A DNA stretch of 46,975 bases from NCBI RefSeq assembly GCF_916858675.1, contig NZ_CAKASM010000028.1, positions 1 to 46,975 on the forward strand, read 5' to 3'. The translations under genes and the position numbers were made by a program. Within the stretch, counting starts at the first letter, position 1. The number at the start of each line of letters is the position of its first letter. The notes under the pieces were generated by a model, which was given only the letters and a program-made list of their open reading frames with translations, searched no databases and was not told the DNA's origin. Source of the DNA: Sphingomonas sp. Leaf21 (GTDB lineage Bacteria; Pseudomonadota; Alphaproteobacteria; Sphingomonadales; Sphingomonadaceae). This document shows, piece by piece, positions 16,807-25,679 of the stretch.

Positions 16807-18342
16807 CTACCGAAGCACGGCCAGCGTCGCGGCGACGCCCGCTGCCGCCGACAGCATCGACAACAGCGCGTAACGCCAGCCCCCGCCGATTCGGACGACC
16901 TCGATCTGCTTGAGCGGCGGCGCGGGCGGCTCGCCGCCGGGCGCGGGGTAGCGTGCCTCGATCCGGCGGACCAGTTCGGGCAGGCGGGCCAGCGTCTGCA
17001 CATCCTCGATCAGGCGGTCGGCTATCTTGGCCTCCGGGCCCAGTTCGGTGCGAATCCACTCGCGCACGAAGGGTGCGGCCGAGTCCCACAGGTTGATATT
17101 GGGGTCGAGGCTGGTCGCCACGCCCTCGACCATCACCATCGTCTTCTGGAGCAGCAGCAGGTGGGGCTGCGTCACCATGTCGAAGTCGCGGGTGATGGAG
17201 AACAGGCCGTCCAGCATCATGCCGATCGACATGTCCTTGACCGGCAGGCCGCGCATCGGCTCGCCGACCGCGCGAAGGGCGGTCGCGAACTCGGCGACAT
17301 TGTGGTGCGGAGGCACATAGCCCGCCTCGAAATGGATCTCCGCGACGCGCTTGTAGTTGCCGGTGATCAGGCCATAGAGGATCTCCGCCAGCCACACCCG
17401 CGCGCGCCGGTCGATCCGCCCCATGATGCCGAAGTCGATCGCGGCGATCTTGTTGCCGGGCAGCGCGAAGAGATTGCCCTGATGCATGTCGGCGTGGAAG
17501 AAACCCTCCGCGATCGCCTGACGCAGGAAGGCGCGGACCAGCGTTTGCGCGAGATGCGGCAGGTCGTACCCCGCCTCGACCAGCGCCTGCCGGTTGGACA
17601 GCTTGATGCCGTCGATCCACTCGACCGTCAGCACCTTGGCGGTGGAGCGCTGCCAGTCGATCTGCGGCACCATGAAATCGGGCTCGGCGGTCATCGCCTC
17701 GGCCAGTTCGGAGGCCGAGGCCGCCTCACGCCGGAAGTTCAGTTCGCGCAGCGTCCAGCGGCGGAAATTCTCCACCGTCAGGCGCGGCCGGAGCCGTGCC
17801 GCCTCGGGGCTCATCCCCTCGACCTGCGCGGCGGCCCATTGATAGGTATCGATGGCGCGGGCGAAGTCGTCCTCGACGCCGGGGCGCAGCACCTTGACCG
17901 CGACCGTCCGGCCGTCGGTCGTCACTGCGCGGTGAACCTGCGCGATCGAGGCGGCGCCGACCGGCTCCTCCTCGATCGAGGCGAAGAAGTGCGACGGCGG
18001 ACGGCCCATGCTCGCCTCCATCGCGGCGCAGATCGTCGCGAAGGGGACGGGGGGAAGCTGGTCCTGGAGCCGCAACAGATCGTGCGCGGCGTCGTCGCCG
18101 ACCAGGTCGGGGCGCGTGGCCAGCGTCTGGCCCAGCTTGATCGCCGCCGGGCCGATCGCCTGGAACGCATCGGCATAAGCGGGCTTGGCGGGCTGGCGCG
18201 TCCCGAAACGGGCGACGCGCGCCAGCCGCCGGACGGGCGCTGGCGTGTTGGGATCGCGCTCGATCCCCCGGAGCGCGCCATGCCGCGCCAACGTCCGCCC
18301 CCATTTGAGCAGACGCCAGAGATGCACCACCGGCTGCGTCAC
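16807..18342 (-). CDS. ubiB: UbiB-family ubiquinone biosynthesis ATPase/kinase-like protein
   Basis: Membrane-associated member of the atypical ABC1/ADCK/UbiB family, needed for ubiquinone synthesis, probably through ATPase activity that helps lipid precursors or the Ubi complex. The 511 residues carry the family hallmarks: the KxGQ motif (AAIKLGQTLATRPDL), the alanine-rich loop (VGAASIAQVHRA), VAVKVLRPGVE, FFHADMHQGNLF and AAIDFGIMG. Hydrophobic stretches at the C-terminus (WRYALLSMLSAAAGVAATLAVL) anchor it. It follows ubiE by 42 bp, so the two quinone genes are likely co-transcribed. Confidence 0.96.
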   Translation of the reverse strand: MTQPVVHLWRLLKWGRTLARHGALRGIERDPNTPAPVRRLARVARFGTRQPAKPAYADAFQAIGPAAIKLGQTLATRPDLVGDDAAHDLLRLQDQLPPVPFATICAAMEASMGRPPSHFFASIEEEPVGAASIAQVHRAVTTDGRTVAVKVLRPGVEDDFARAIDTYQWAAAQVEGMSPEAARLRPRLTVENFRRWTLRELNFRREAASASELAEAMTAEPDFMVPQIDWQRSTAKVLTVEWIDGIKLSNRQALVEAGYDLPHLAQTLVRAFLRQAIAEGFFHADMHQGNLFALPGNKIAAIDFGIMGRIDRRARVWLAEILYGLITGNYKRVAEIHFEAGYVPPHHNVAEFATALRAVGEPMRGLPVKDMSIGMMLDGLFSITRDFDMVTQPHLLLLQKTMVMVEGVATSLDPNINLWDSAAPFVREWIRTELGPEAKIADRLIEDVQTLARLPELVRRIEARYPAPGGEPPAPPLKQIEVVRIGGGWRYALLSMLSAAAGVAATLAVLR

Positions 18343-18384
18343 AGCACCAAACTCACAGGGCGAATCCGCCCGGGCCCGCCTGCA

Positions 18385-19116
18385 TCAAATCTTCCAGCCC
18401 GAATGGATGGCGACGAGGCCACCCATGATCGGCTCGACCTTGGTCTCGACGAAGCCCGCCTCGCGGATCATCGCCTCGAAGGTCGGCATGTCGGGGAAGC
18501 GACGGATCGACTCGATCAGATAGCGATAGCTGTCGGCATCGCCCGCCAGCAACTGGCCCAGCTTGGGCACCAGCTTGTGCGAATAGGCGTCGTACACCTC
18601 CGAAAAGCCCGGCCACACGGTGGTCGAGAATTCCAGGCAGAAGAACCGACCGCCGCGCCGTAGCACGCGGTGCGCTTCCCTCAGCGCCGCCGGAATGTCG
18701 GTGACGTTCCGGATGCCGAACGCGATGGTATAGGCGTCGAAGAATTTGTCGGGGAAGGTCAGCACCTCGGCATTGGCCTCGGTCCAGACGAGGCCGTCGA
18801 GCCCACGCTCCGCCGCGCGCTTCATGCCGACTTCCAGCATCGCCGGGTTGATGTCGGCGACGGTGATGCTGGCGCCCGATTCGGCCAGGCGGAAGGCGAT
18901 GTCGCCGGTGCCGCCCGCCATGTCGAGGATCTGGTCGGAGCTGCGCGGCTTTACCCGGCGCACGAAGCGATCCTTCCAGAGGCGGTGCATACCGCCCGAC
19001 ATGGCATCGTTCATCAGGTCGTATTTGGCGGCGACGTTGGTGAAGACGCCGCCGACGCGGGCGGCCTTTTCGTCGCGGGGCACATCTTCATAGCCGAAGG
19101 ACACGGTATCGCTCAT
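18385..19116 (-). CDS. ubiE: demethylmenaquinone/2-methoxy-benzoquinol C-methyltransferase
   Basis: SAM-dependent C-methylation of the quinone ring in ubiquinone (and, where made, menaquinone) synthesis. The 243-residue protein starts MSDTVSFGYEDVPRDEKA and has the UbiE signature VFTNVAAKYDLMNDAMSGGMHRLWK. SAM motif I is ILDMAGGTGDIAFRLA. The second UbiE signature is RVLRRGGRFFCLEFS, and YRYLIESIRRFP follows. First gene of the long minus-strand operon, divergent from mutM with 80 bp between them. Confidence 0.97.
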   Translation of the reverse strand: MSDTVSFGYEDVPRDEKAARVGGVFTNVAAKYDLMNDAMSGGMHRLWKDRFVRRVKPRSSDQILDMAGGTGDIAFRLAESGASITVADINPAMLEVGMKRAAERGLDGLVWTEANAEVLTFPDKFFDAYTIAFGIRNVTDIPAALREAHRVLRRGGRFFCLEFSTTVWPGFSEVYDAYSHKLVPKLGQLLAGDADSYRYLIESIRRFPDMPTFEAMIREAGFVETKVEPIMGGLVAIHSGWKI

Positions 19117-19196
19117 GCACGATGCCCTAGCCCGGCCTTGCTGGCGGGGCAAACGCTACCTAGCTGTTGACCCAAGGAAACCCAGTCAGAGAGACG

Positions 19197-20012
19197 ATGC
19201 CCGAACTTCCCGAGGTCGAAACGACGGTCCGTGGCCTGACCCCGGTGCTCGCGCGCGAGCGGCTGACGCTGGTCGAGCCGCGTCGTCCCGATCTGCGCCA
19301 TCCCTTTCCGGCCGACCTGCGCCAGCGGATGACGGGGGCGACCGTCGTCGCGCTCGGACGCCGGGCGAAATACGGCCTGATCGACAGCGATCGCGGCGAT
19401 ACCATGATCTTCCACCTCGGCATGTCGGGGCGCTGGCGGATCGATCCCGGCGAGCCGCAGACGCACGACCATCTGCTGCTGGAGACCGGGGCGGGGCGGC
19501 GGCTCGCGCTCAACGATCCCCGGCGATTCGGATTCGTCGATCTCTGGCCGACCGCGGAGCTGGCCAGCTATCCGCCCTTCCTCGCGATGGGGCCCGAGCC
19601 ATTGGGGCCGGACTTCACCGCCGACTATCTGGCGGCGGCGCTGGACGGGCGGGCCGCGCCGATCAAGGCGATGCTGCTCGACCAGCGGATCGTGGCGGGT
19701 CTGGGCAACATCTATGTGTGCGAAGCGCTGCACATGGCGCGGATCACGCCGGGGCGCGCGGGTGGACAGATTTCGAAGACGCGACTCGCCCGACTGGTCG
19801 AGGCGATCCGTACCGTGCTGGAGGCGGCCATCCTGGCGGGCGGTTCGTCGCTGCGCGATTATGTGCGACCCGATGGCGAGCTGGGCTATTTCTCCAAGGA
19901 ATGGCGCGTCTATGGCCGGGAGGGCGATGCGTGCGAATGTGGGGCGATCGTGCGGCGCAGAACCGATTCGGGGCGCTCCACTTTCTGGTGTGCGACCTGC
20001 CAGCGCAGTTGA
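19197..20012 (+). CDS. mutM: formamidopyrimidine-DNA glycosylase
   Basis: Base-excision repair enzyme removing 8-oxoguanine and formamidopyrimidines, with AP-lyase activity. The start MPELPEVETTVRGL puts the catalytic proline at position 2 and Glu at 3 after Met removal, so the ATG at 19197 is fixed. The 271-residue protein has the helix-two-turn-helix region (GLGNIYVCEALHMARITPG) and a C-terminal zinc finger (CEC...CATC). The Lys in RAAPIKAMLLDQ corresponds to the conserved lesion-side lysine. 87 bp upstream of rpsT on the same strand. Confidence 0.98.
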   Translation: MPELPEVETTVRGLTPVLARERLTLVEPRRPDLRHPFPADLRQRMTGATVVALGRRAKYGLIDSDRGDTMIFHLGMSGRWRIDPGEPQTHDHLLLETGAGRRLALNDPRRFGFVDLWPTAELASYPPFLAMGPEPLGPDFTADYLAAALDGRAAPIKAMLLDQRIVAGLGNIYVCEALHMARITPGRAGGQISKTRLARLVEAIRTVLEAAILAGGSSLRDYVRPDGELGYFSKEWRVYGREGDACECGAIVRRRTDSGRSTFWCATCQRS

Positions 20013-20099
20013 CGGACGGCGCGCCAACCGGTAAGGGCCCCGGCTTCAAAGCTGGTGCGTCGCGCCGCTATCCCTTTTGATCGAGATTTAGAGGTTTTC

Positions 20100-20363
20100 A
20101 TGGCGAACACGCCGCAGGCCAAAAAGCGTATCCGTCGCAACGAGCGTCGCGCCGTCATCAACGGTAACCGCGTCAGCCGCATCCGCACCTTCGTCAAGAA
20201 GGTCGAGGCCGCGCTGGCCGCTGGCGACAAGGAAACCGCGACGGTGGCTCTGGCCGCGGCGCAGCCGGAAATGGCGCGCGGCGTCGCCAAGGGCGTGCTG
20301 CACAAGAACACGGTCTCGCGCAAGTTTTCGCGCCTGACCAAGCGCATTGCCGCGCTGGCCTAA
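20100..20363 (+). CDS. rpsT: 30S ribosomal protein S20
   Basis: Primary-binding protein of the 16S rRNA. The 87 residues match S20 along their length: MANTPQAKKRIRRNERRAVI, RTFVKKVEAALAAGD, and GVLHKNTVSRKFSRLTKRIAAL near the C-terminus. The start has AGAGG at the usual distance. A strong intrinsic terminator follows after 29 bases, separating it from dnaA. The neighbourhood mutM-rpsT-dnaA is typical of Alphaproteobacteria. Confidence 0.97.
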   Translation: MANTPQAKKRIRRNERRAVINGNRVSRIRTFVKKVEAALAAGDKETATVALAAAQPEMARGVAKGVLHKNTVSRKFSRLTKRIAALA

Positions 20364-20392
20364 AAGCCTTCCGGTTTCCGCGACGAAATCAA

Positions 20393-20423
20393 CCCGCCGG
20401 GGGCGGTCCCCGGCGGGTTTTTT
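20393..20423 (+). terminator. intrinsic terminator of rpsT
   Basis: CCCGCCGGGG pairs with CCCCGGCGGG across a short loop and is followed by six T residues (20418-20423). Confidence 0.93.
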
Positions 20424-20839
20424 CGTGCGCGTCGTACAGCCGTCGACGACGTGATCGGACTCGATCCGGGGGAACCTTCTCCCGTTTCGCGGAAGCCCAG
20501 CTTAATCCGCGATTCGAGTGATTCGGGACTTCGCGAGCGTTCGCCCCGTTCTGGTAAAGGCCAGCAATAACAAGGCGTTATTAGATAATTGGACGGGTTT
20601 CTGCGGGCTTTTGCCTGTCAATCCGGTTTATTTCAGATTTATGGCCGGACATGGTCTTGATCGGACCCCGCCATGGCTCATAATCGGTATCCCAGCAGCG
20701 GTGCTTCGTGCTCGCGTCATGGAAATAGCAAAGCGACAGGACCGGGCCGAATCCGTTTGATTCGCCCATCGGGATCGTGTCGCCGGTTGGAACGGGGGTC
20801 CGTCTGCATTTTCGCGGGCGGCATAGGTGGAGTGCGCGG
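20424..20839 (+). promoter_or_regulatory. dnaA upstream region with five GANTC sites
   Basis: Non-coding stretch of 416 bp before dnaA. GANTC sites, the CcrM methylation target in Alphaproteobacteria, lie at 20458, 20511, 20520, 20749 and 20759. An AT-rich patch near 20562-20600 includes AATAAC/GTTATT inverted arms (20566-20571 and 20577-20582). No match to a DnaA box (TTATNCACA) was found by eye, so an origin is not supported. AGGTGGAG at 20825-20832 is the likely ribosome site for the GTG start of dnaA. Confidence 0.55.
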
Positions 20840-22411
20840 GTGACGAATTGGCAGGCAACGCGACCGACGACGGACCAGGCTCGTGCCTGGGCGCGCGTCC
20901 GCGCGAACCTGCGCGAATCGGCCGGTGCCCGCCTGTTCGACCAATGGCTGAAGCCGATGGAACTGATCGAGGGTGACGAGCCCGACACGGTTCGCCTGGC
21001 GCTGCCATCGGCCTTCGCGACCAATTGGGTGCGGAGCCATTATGCCGATCGCCTTCACCTCGAATTCAAGGCGGTCCTGCCCGAGGTTCGCTCGGTGGTC
21101 ATCGAGACCCGCGCGCCCAGCAAGGTCGCGCGGCTGACCACCGAGACGCCGGAGGCCGCGCCGCTGCGCGTCGTCGCGCGCACCGACGAGCCCCGCGCCC
21201 CCGCGCAGCCGGTCGCGGATGACGACCAGCCCTCGCTGTTCGGTGAGCCGGTAACGCGGCCGCGCCCCGTGCCGGTCGCGGTCGAAGCGCCTGCGCTTGC
21301 CCCTACCCCTGCCGCACGTCCGGCGGCACGCAGCGTGGCGAAGCCTGCCGCTCCGGCGCCGGCACCCGCGCTTCGCGTACCCAGCGATCGGCCGCCGCTC
21401 GACCCGCGCCTGACCTTTGACCGCTTCGTCGTCGATTCGTCGAACCGGGTTGCGTTCAACGCCGCGCTGTCGCTGGCCGAGCCGGGCCCGCCGCGGTTCA
21501 GCCCGCTATTCCTTCACGGCGGCACCGGGCAGGGCAAGACCCACCTGATGCACGCCATCGCCCATGCCTTTCTCGAGACGCATCCCGATGCGATCGTGCT
21601 GTGCATGTCGGCGGAGCGGTTCATGTTCGACTTCGTCGCGGCGATGCGCGCGCGCGATACCTTCTCGTTCAAGTCGCGGCTGCGCTCGGCCGATCTGCTG
21701 CTCATCGACGATCTGCAGTTCATCGCGGGCAAGGATTCGACTCAGGAGGAATTCTTCCACACGGTCAACGAGCTGGTCGGTGCGGGCAAGCGGCTGGTCA
21801 TCTCGGCGGATCGTTCGCCCCAGTCGCTCGACGGGGTGGAGCCGCGGATCATCGGTCGGCTGGGCGCTGGCCTGGTCGCCGACATCAAGGCACCCGATCT
21901 GACGCTTCGCCGCACGATCCTCAATCGCAAGGTCGCCGATCTGCCCGAGATCGAGGTGCCGACCGATGTGCTCGATCTGCTCGCCTCACGGATTCGCGGC
22001 AATATCCGCGAGCTGGAGGGCGCGCTGAACCGCGTCGTCGCCTATGCGCAACTGACCGGCGACAAGATCGATCTGGAATTCGCGGTGGCCACGCTCGGCG
22101 AGGTGCTGCGTGGCGCGCAGCGGCGGATTACGATCGACGAGATCCAGAAGCTGGTCAGCCGCCATTTCGAGCTGAAGCCGCTCGATCTGGTGTCCGCCCG
22201 TCGCGCCCGCGCCATCGCACGTCCGCGTCAGATCGCCATGTATCTCGCCAAGCGACTGACCACCCGCTCGCTGCCCGAGATCGGGCGGAAATTCGGTGGG
22301 CGGGATCATTCGACGGTGATCTATGCGGTGCGCAAGATCGAGGAACTGCGCGATACCGACCGCGATATCGACAATGCGGTGCGGGTGCTGATGAAGGAAC
22401 TGGAGGGCTGA
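20840..22411 (+). CDS. dnaA: chromosomal replication initiator protein DnaA
   Basis: AAA+ initiator that binds DnaA boxes and opens oriC. The 523 residues begin at GTG (20840) behind AGGTGGAG. Domain I covers about 1-85, a proline/alanine-rich domain II linker about 90-190, then the AAA+ core with Walker A GGTGQGKTHLMHA and Walker B LLLIDDLQFIAGK. The C-terminal DNA-binding domain has RPRQIAMYLAKRLT and the DnaA signature GGRDHSTVIYAVRKIE. The ATG at 20777 in the same frame would add 21 residues without a ribosome site and is not preferred. dnaN and gyrB are not adjacent. Confidence 0.97.
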   Translation: MTNWQATRPTTDQARAWARVRANLRESAGARLFDQWLKPMELIEGDEPDTVRLALPSAFATNWVRSHYADRLHLEFKAVLPEVRSVVIETRAPSKVARLTTETPEAAPLRVVARTDEPRAPAQPVADDDQPSLFGEPVTRPRPVPVAVEAPALAPTPAARPAARSVAKPAAPAPAPALRVPSDRPPLDPRLTFDRFVVDSSNRVAFNAALSLAEPGPPRFSPLFLHGGTGQGKTHLMHAIAHAFLETHPDAIVLCMSAERFMFDFVAAMRARDTFSFKSRLRSADLLLIDDLQFIAGKDSTQEEFFHTVNELVGAGKRLVISADRSPQSLDGVEPRIIGRLGAGLVADIKAPDLTLRRTILNRKVADLPEIEVPTDVLDLLASRIRGNIRELEGALNRVVAYAQLTGDKIDLEFAVATLGEVLRGAQRRITIDEIQKLVSRHFELKPLDLVSARRARAIARPRQIAMYLAKRLTTRSLPEIGRKFGGRDHSTVIYAVRKIEELRDTDRDIDNAVRVLMKELEG

Positions 22412-22436
22412 GGCTGGTCGGCGGGGTCGGGGCGTG

Positions 22437-22515
22437 GGCTTCGACTTCGCTCGGCCTGAACGGGTGTTGGTCCCGAACCCCGAAGCGCCGTTCCGCCTGA
22501 GCGAAGTCGAAGGCC
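22437..22515. repeat. imperfect inverted repeat between convergent genes
   Basis: The arms 22438-22463 (core CTTCGACTTCGCTC) and 22488-22515 (core GAGCGAAGTCGAAG) are near-complementary over about 26 bases around a 24-base centre. The position between the convergent ends of dnaA and the kinase gene fits a bidirectional terminator or a REP-like element. There is no T-run. Confidence 0.65.
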
Positions 22516-22527
22516 GAGGGAACCCGC

Positions 22528-23058
22528 TTACCCCAGATCCGCCAGCACCCGCTCCGGCGTCGGTGGCCTGTCATAGCGGATCACCCGATCCTCGACCGAC
22601 TCAAGTGCCCGCAATATCCCCGGTCGCACCGCGCGCCGCCAGTTCCAGCAATAGGCCAGGAACGGCCAGTCCAGCCGCTCCGCGCATCCCGCGGCACTAT
22701 CCGGCCGCTGCTGCCCCCGATAGCGCGCGACGCGTCGCAGGATGCGGGGAATGGTCACGCGGCGTGGCAGGTCGAGCAGGATGATCCTGTCAGCCCGCGC
22801 GAGCCTGTCGGTGATGGCAGACCCATAGTGCGCGCTGGAATAATTGCCGTCGATCACCCAGTCCGCCCCGGCGGCGAGCGCGGTCATGTCGGCGATGAAA
22901 TCGTCGCGCGGCCGCGCGACCCAGCCTGGGCCATGGAACAGCGCGTCGGCGTGATGGACGGGCAGGCCCAACCGCTCGCCCAACTGCCGCGCGAGCGTCG
23001 ACTTGCCGCTGCCGGGCGGCCCCATCACCATGATGCGGGTGACGGGGCCGGAGAGCAT
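22528..23058 (-). CDS. P-loop NTPase, adenylate kinase-like
   Basis: The 176-residue protein has a Walker A loop near the start (GPPGSGKSTLARQLGERLGLP) followed by HHADALFHGPGW. DWVIDGNYSS and RIILLDLPRRVTIPRILRR are the motifs of the small FlaR/topology-modulation-like P-loop proteins related to adenylate kinase. The substrate is unknown; kinase activity is inferred from the fold only. Its ATG shares one base with the trpS stop (TGATG), so it is probably the last gene of the secB-murJ-trpS transcript. Confidence 0.82.
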   Translation of the reverse strand: MLSGPVTRIMVMGPPGSGKSTLARQLGERLGLPVHHADALFHGPGWVARPRDDFIADMTALAAGADWVIDGNYSSAHYGSAITDRLARADRIILLDLPRRVTIPRILRRVARYRGQQRPDSAAGCAERLDWPFLAYCWNWRRAVRPGILRALESVEDRVIRYDRPPTPERVLADLG

Positions 23059-24065
23059 CAGACTTGCAGGCCCATGGTCCGCTGCACGTCGAGCAGCATC
23101 GGCGCGGCCAGATCGCGTGCCTTCTCCGCCCCGCGTTCCAGGATGCGGCCCACTTCGCCACGATCGTCGAGCAGCCGGGTCAGCCTTTCGCGGATCGGAC
23201 CAAGCGTCGCGACCGCGAGATCGGCCAGCGCGGGCTTGAACGCACCGAACCCCTGGCCCGCGAATTGGGTCAGCACATCGGCGGGGGCGCGGTCCGCCAT
23301 GGCGGCATAGATGGTGATCAGGTTGCGCGCCTCGGGCCGCCCCTCCAGCCCGTCCATCGTCTCGGGCAGGACGTCCGGATCGGTCTTGGCCTTGCGGAAC
23401 TTCTCGGCGATCATGTCGTCGCTGTCGATCAGCTTGACCAGCGACATCTCCGACGGGTTCGATTTGGACATCTTCGCCGAGCCGTCGCGAAGCGACATGA
23501 TCCGCGGCGCCGCTGCGCTGATCAACGGCGCGGGGAGGGTGAAGACCTCACGCTCATAATCGTTGTTGAACTTGGTCGCGATGTCGCGCGCCAGCTCCAG
23601 ATGCTGCTTCTGGTCCTCGCCGACCGGCACGTGCGTGGCGTTGTAGAGCAGCACGTCGGCGGCCATCAGCACGGGATAGTCGTACAGACCGACGCTCGCG
23701 CCCTCCCGGTTCTTGCCCGCCTTGTCCTTGAACTGGGTCATGCGGTTCAGCCAGCCGACGCGCGCGACATTGTTCAGCAGCCAGCTCAGCTCGCTATGCT
23801 GCGGCACGCGGGTCTGGTTGAACAGGATCGAGCGTTCGGGATCGATCCCGGCCGCGATCAGCGTCGCGGTCATCTCGATGGTGTTGGCCGCCATGTCGGC
23901 GGGCGCGATCCATTCGGTCAGGCCGTGCAGGTCGGCGATGAAATACATCGTCTCGCCACCCTGCGCCTGGATGTCGTCCTGCATCGCCACCCACTGCTTC
24001 ACGGCGCCCAGATAATTGCCGAGGTGGAGATTGCCCGTGGGCTTGATGCCGGAAACGACGCGCAT
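23058..24065 (-). CDS. trpS: tryptophanyl-tRNA synthetase
   Basis: Class I synthetase charging tRNA-Trp. The start MRVVSGIKPTGNLHLGNYLGA places the HIGH-equivalent HLGN at the proper distance from the N-terminus; the frame is open further upstream but only over murJ. The 335-residue length is normal. Other motifs: FIADLHGLT, GVDPERSILFNQ-like GIDPERSILFNQT, YPVLMAADVLLY, PVGEDQKQHLELARD and the KMSKS motif (SAKMSKSNPS). It follows murJ by 8 bp on the same strand. Confidence 0.98.
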   Translation of the reverse strand: MRVVSGIKPTGNLHLGNYLGAVKQWVAMQDDIQAQGGETMYFIADLHGLTEWIAPADMAANTIEMTATLIAAGIDPERSILFNQTRVPQHSELSWLLNNVARVGWLNRMTQFKDKAGKNREGASVGLYDYPVLMAADVLLYNATHVPVGEDQKQHLELARDIATKFNNDYEREVFTLPAPLISAAAPRIMSLRDGSAKMSKSNPSEMSLVKLIDSDDMIAEKFRKAKTDPDVLPETMDGLEGRPEARNLITIYAAMADRAPADVLTQFAGQGFGAFKPALADLAVATLGPIRERLTRLLDDRGEVGRILERGAEKARDLAAPMLLDVQRTMGLQV

Positions 24066-24073
24066 GATGGTCC

Positions 24074-25666
24074 TCAAGAGTTGCGGCGAGCGAGCCGCCT
24101 GATGTCCGCGAGCCGGAATGCCCCGGTCGCGAACGTCGCCAGCGCATAGACGAGCATCCCCGTCACGACCAGCGCGATGAGCGCGCCCCAGCGCTCGACA
24201 TTGGTGCCGGTGACATAGGGCTGGAACCGCGCGTTGAGCAGCGCCATCGCGACGCCCATCAGCAGGGCGGCGAGCAGCATCCGCCAGCTTCGCCGACGCA
24301 GTTGCGCATCCGCGACGAAATGTCCCCGCCGGGCCAGCGTGCGATAGAGCAGCACGACATTGACCGTCGACGCGATGGCGGTGGCCAGCGGCGGGCCCAT
24401 ATGCCCCAGCCACCAGATGAAGATCAGGTTCAGCACCAGGTTGATCAGCATCGACCAGGTGGCGAAGCGGACCGGCGTGCGCGTGTCGGCGCGCGCATAA
24501 TAGCCGGGGGTCAATACCTTGACGAGGATATAGCTGGGCAGGCCGATAGAGAAGGCCGCCAGCGCCTGTGCGGTGTAATAGCTGTTGAGCGCGGTGAACT
24601 TGCCATGTTCGAACAGCGCGGCGGTGATCGGCTGGCCGCAGACGATCAGGGCGACGGTCGCGGGCAGGGTGAGCAGCAGCGCCAGCTCCATGCCCCGGTT
24701 CTGCGTCTCCATCGCCTCCGCCTCACGCCCCGCGCCCAGCAGGCGCGACACGGTCGGGAGGAGAACGGTGCCCAGCCCGATGCCGATCAGCCCGAGCGGC
24801 AACTGGTTCAGCCGATCGGCGGCATAGATATAGGAGACCGACCCGGCGGGCAGGAAGCGCGCGGCCAGCGCGGTCGAGATGACCAGGTTGATCTGCACCG
24901 CGCCCGCCCCGGCGGCGGCGGGCAGGATCAGCTTCATCAGCCGCTTCACATCGTCGTTGATGACGGGCCAGCGCAGCTTCAGCCGCACGCCCGCACGGCG
25001 GCACGCCCACCACAGCCAGACGAACTGGAGCAGGCCGGCCACCGACACGGCGACCGCCTGATTGCGCGCGGTCGTCATCGGATCATGCGTATGGAAGAAC
25101 ACCACCGCGACGATCAGCGTCAGATTGAGCAGGATCGGCGCCGCCGCATTCACCCAGAAGCGATGAAGCGAATTGAGGATGCCACCCAGGAGCGACACCA
25201 GACTGATGAACAGCAGATAGGGGAAGGTCAGCCGGTTGAGCAGGACGATATAGTCGAACTGTGCGGCCGTGCCCTTGCCATAGCCGAAGGTCTGGACCCA
25301 GGTGACGGGCCAGGCCGCAAGCTCGACGATCGCGGTCATGACGATCAGCACGGGCAGCAGGACCGACAGGGCGTGTTCGGCAAAGGCGAGGCCGAGGGCC
25401 AGCCCCGAGCCCTCCGCCGCGCCACTCTCCGCCAACTTGTCGCCCTCCGCCACCTTGCGGTTGAACATCGGGATGAAGGCGGCGGAAAAGGCGCCCTCCG
25501 CGAAGAGGGCGCGGAACATGTTGGGCAGGCGAAACGCGATCTGGAACGCGTCGGAGGCGAAGTTCGCGCCCACGTAGCGGAAGAACAGCGAGTCGCGAAC
25601 CAGACCAAGCACGCGGCTCGCCAGAGTCAGCCCGCCGACCGAGCCCAGCGCCTTGGTCAGGTTCAT
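24074..25666 (-). CDS. murJ: lipid II flippase
   Basis: Moves lipid II across the inner membrane for peptidoglycan synthesis (MOP superfamily, formerly MviN). The 530-residue protein is hydrophobic throughout, with about 14 membrane segments. The MurJ N-terminal signature is clear: GLTLASRVLGLVRDSLFFRYVG, SDAFQIAFRLPNMFRALFAEGAFSAAFIPMF. Further family segments are LLGGILNSLHRFWVNAAAPI, DRLNQLPLGLIGIGLGTVLLP and LTPGYYARADTRTPVR. Lies 13 bp after secB and 8 bp before trpS, so it is the middle of one transcript. Confidence 0.97.
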   Translation of the reverse strand: MNLTKALGSVGGLTLASRVLGLVRDSLFFRYVGANFASDAFQIAFRLPNMFRALFAEGAFSAAFIPMFNRKVAEGDKLAESGAAEGSGLALGLAFAEHALSVLLPVLIVMTAIVELAAWPVTWVQTFGYGKGTAAQFDYIVLLNRLTFPYLLFISLVSLLGGILNSLHRFWVNAAAPILLNLTLIVAVVFFHTHDPMTTARNQAVAVSVAGLLQFVWLWWACRRAGVRLKLRWPVINDDVKRLMKLILPAAAGAGAVQINLVISTALAARFLPAGSVSYIYAADRLNQLPLGLIGIGLGTVLLPTVSRLLGAGREAEAMETQNRGMELALLLTLPATVALIVCGQPITAALFEHGKFTALNSYYTAQALAAFSIGLPSYILVKVLTPGYYARADTRTPVRFATWSMLINLVLNLIFIWWLGHMGPPLATAIASTVNVVLLYRTLARRGHFVADAQLRRRSWRMLLAALLMGVAMALLNARFQPYVTGTNVERWGALIALVVTGMLVYALATFATGAFRLADIRRLARRNS

Positions 25667-25679
25667 CGTTCAGGTCGGA

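Noticed and set aside
20518..20760. 80-residue frame in the dnaA upstream region
   Set aside because: No ribosome site and no family resemblance; the stretch carries regulatory-looking sites instead.
20364..20839. Chromosomal origin next to dnaA
   Set aside because: No DnaA-box match seen by eye; Alphaproteobacteria often have the origin elsewhere (near hemE).
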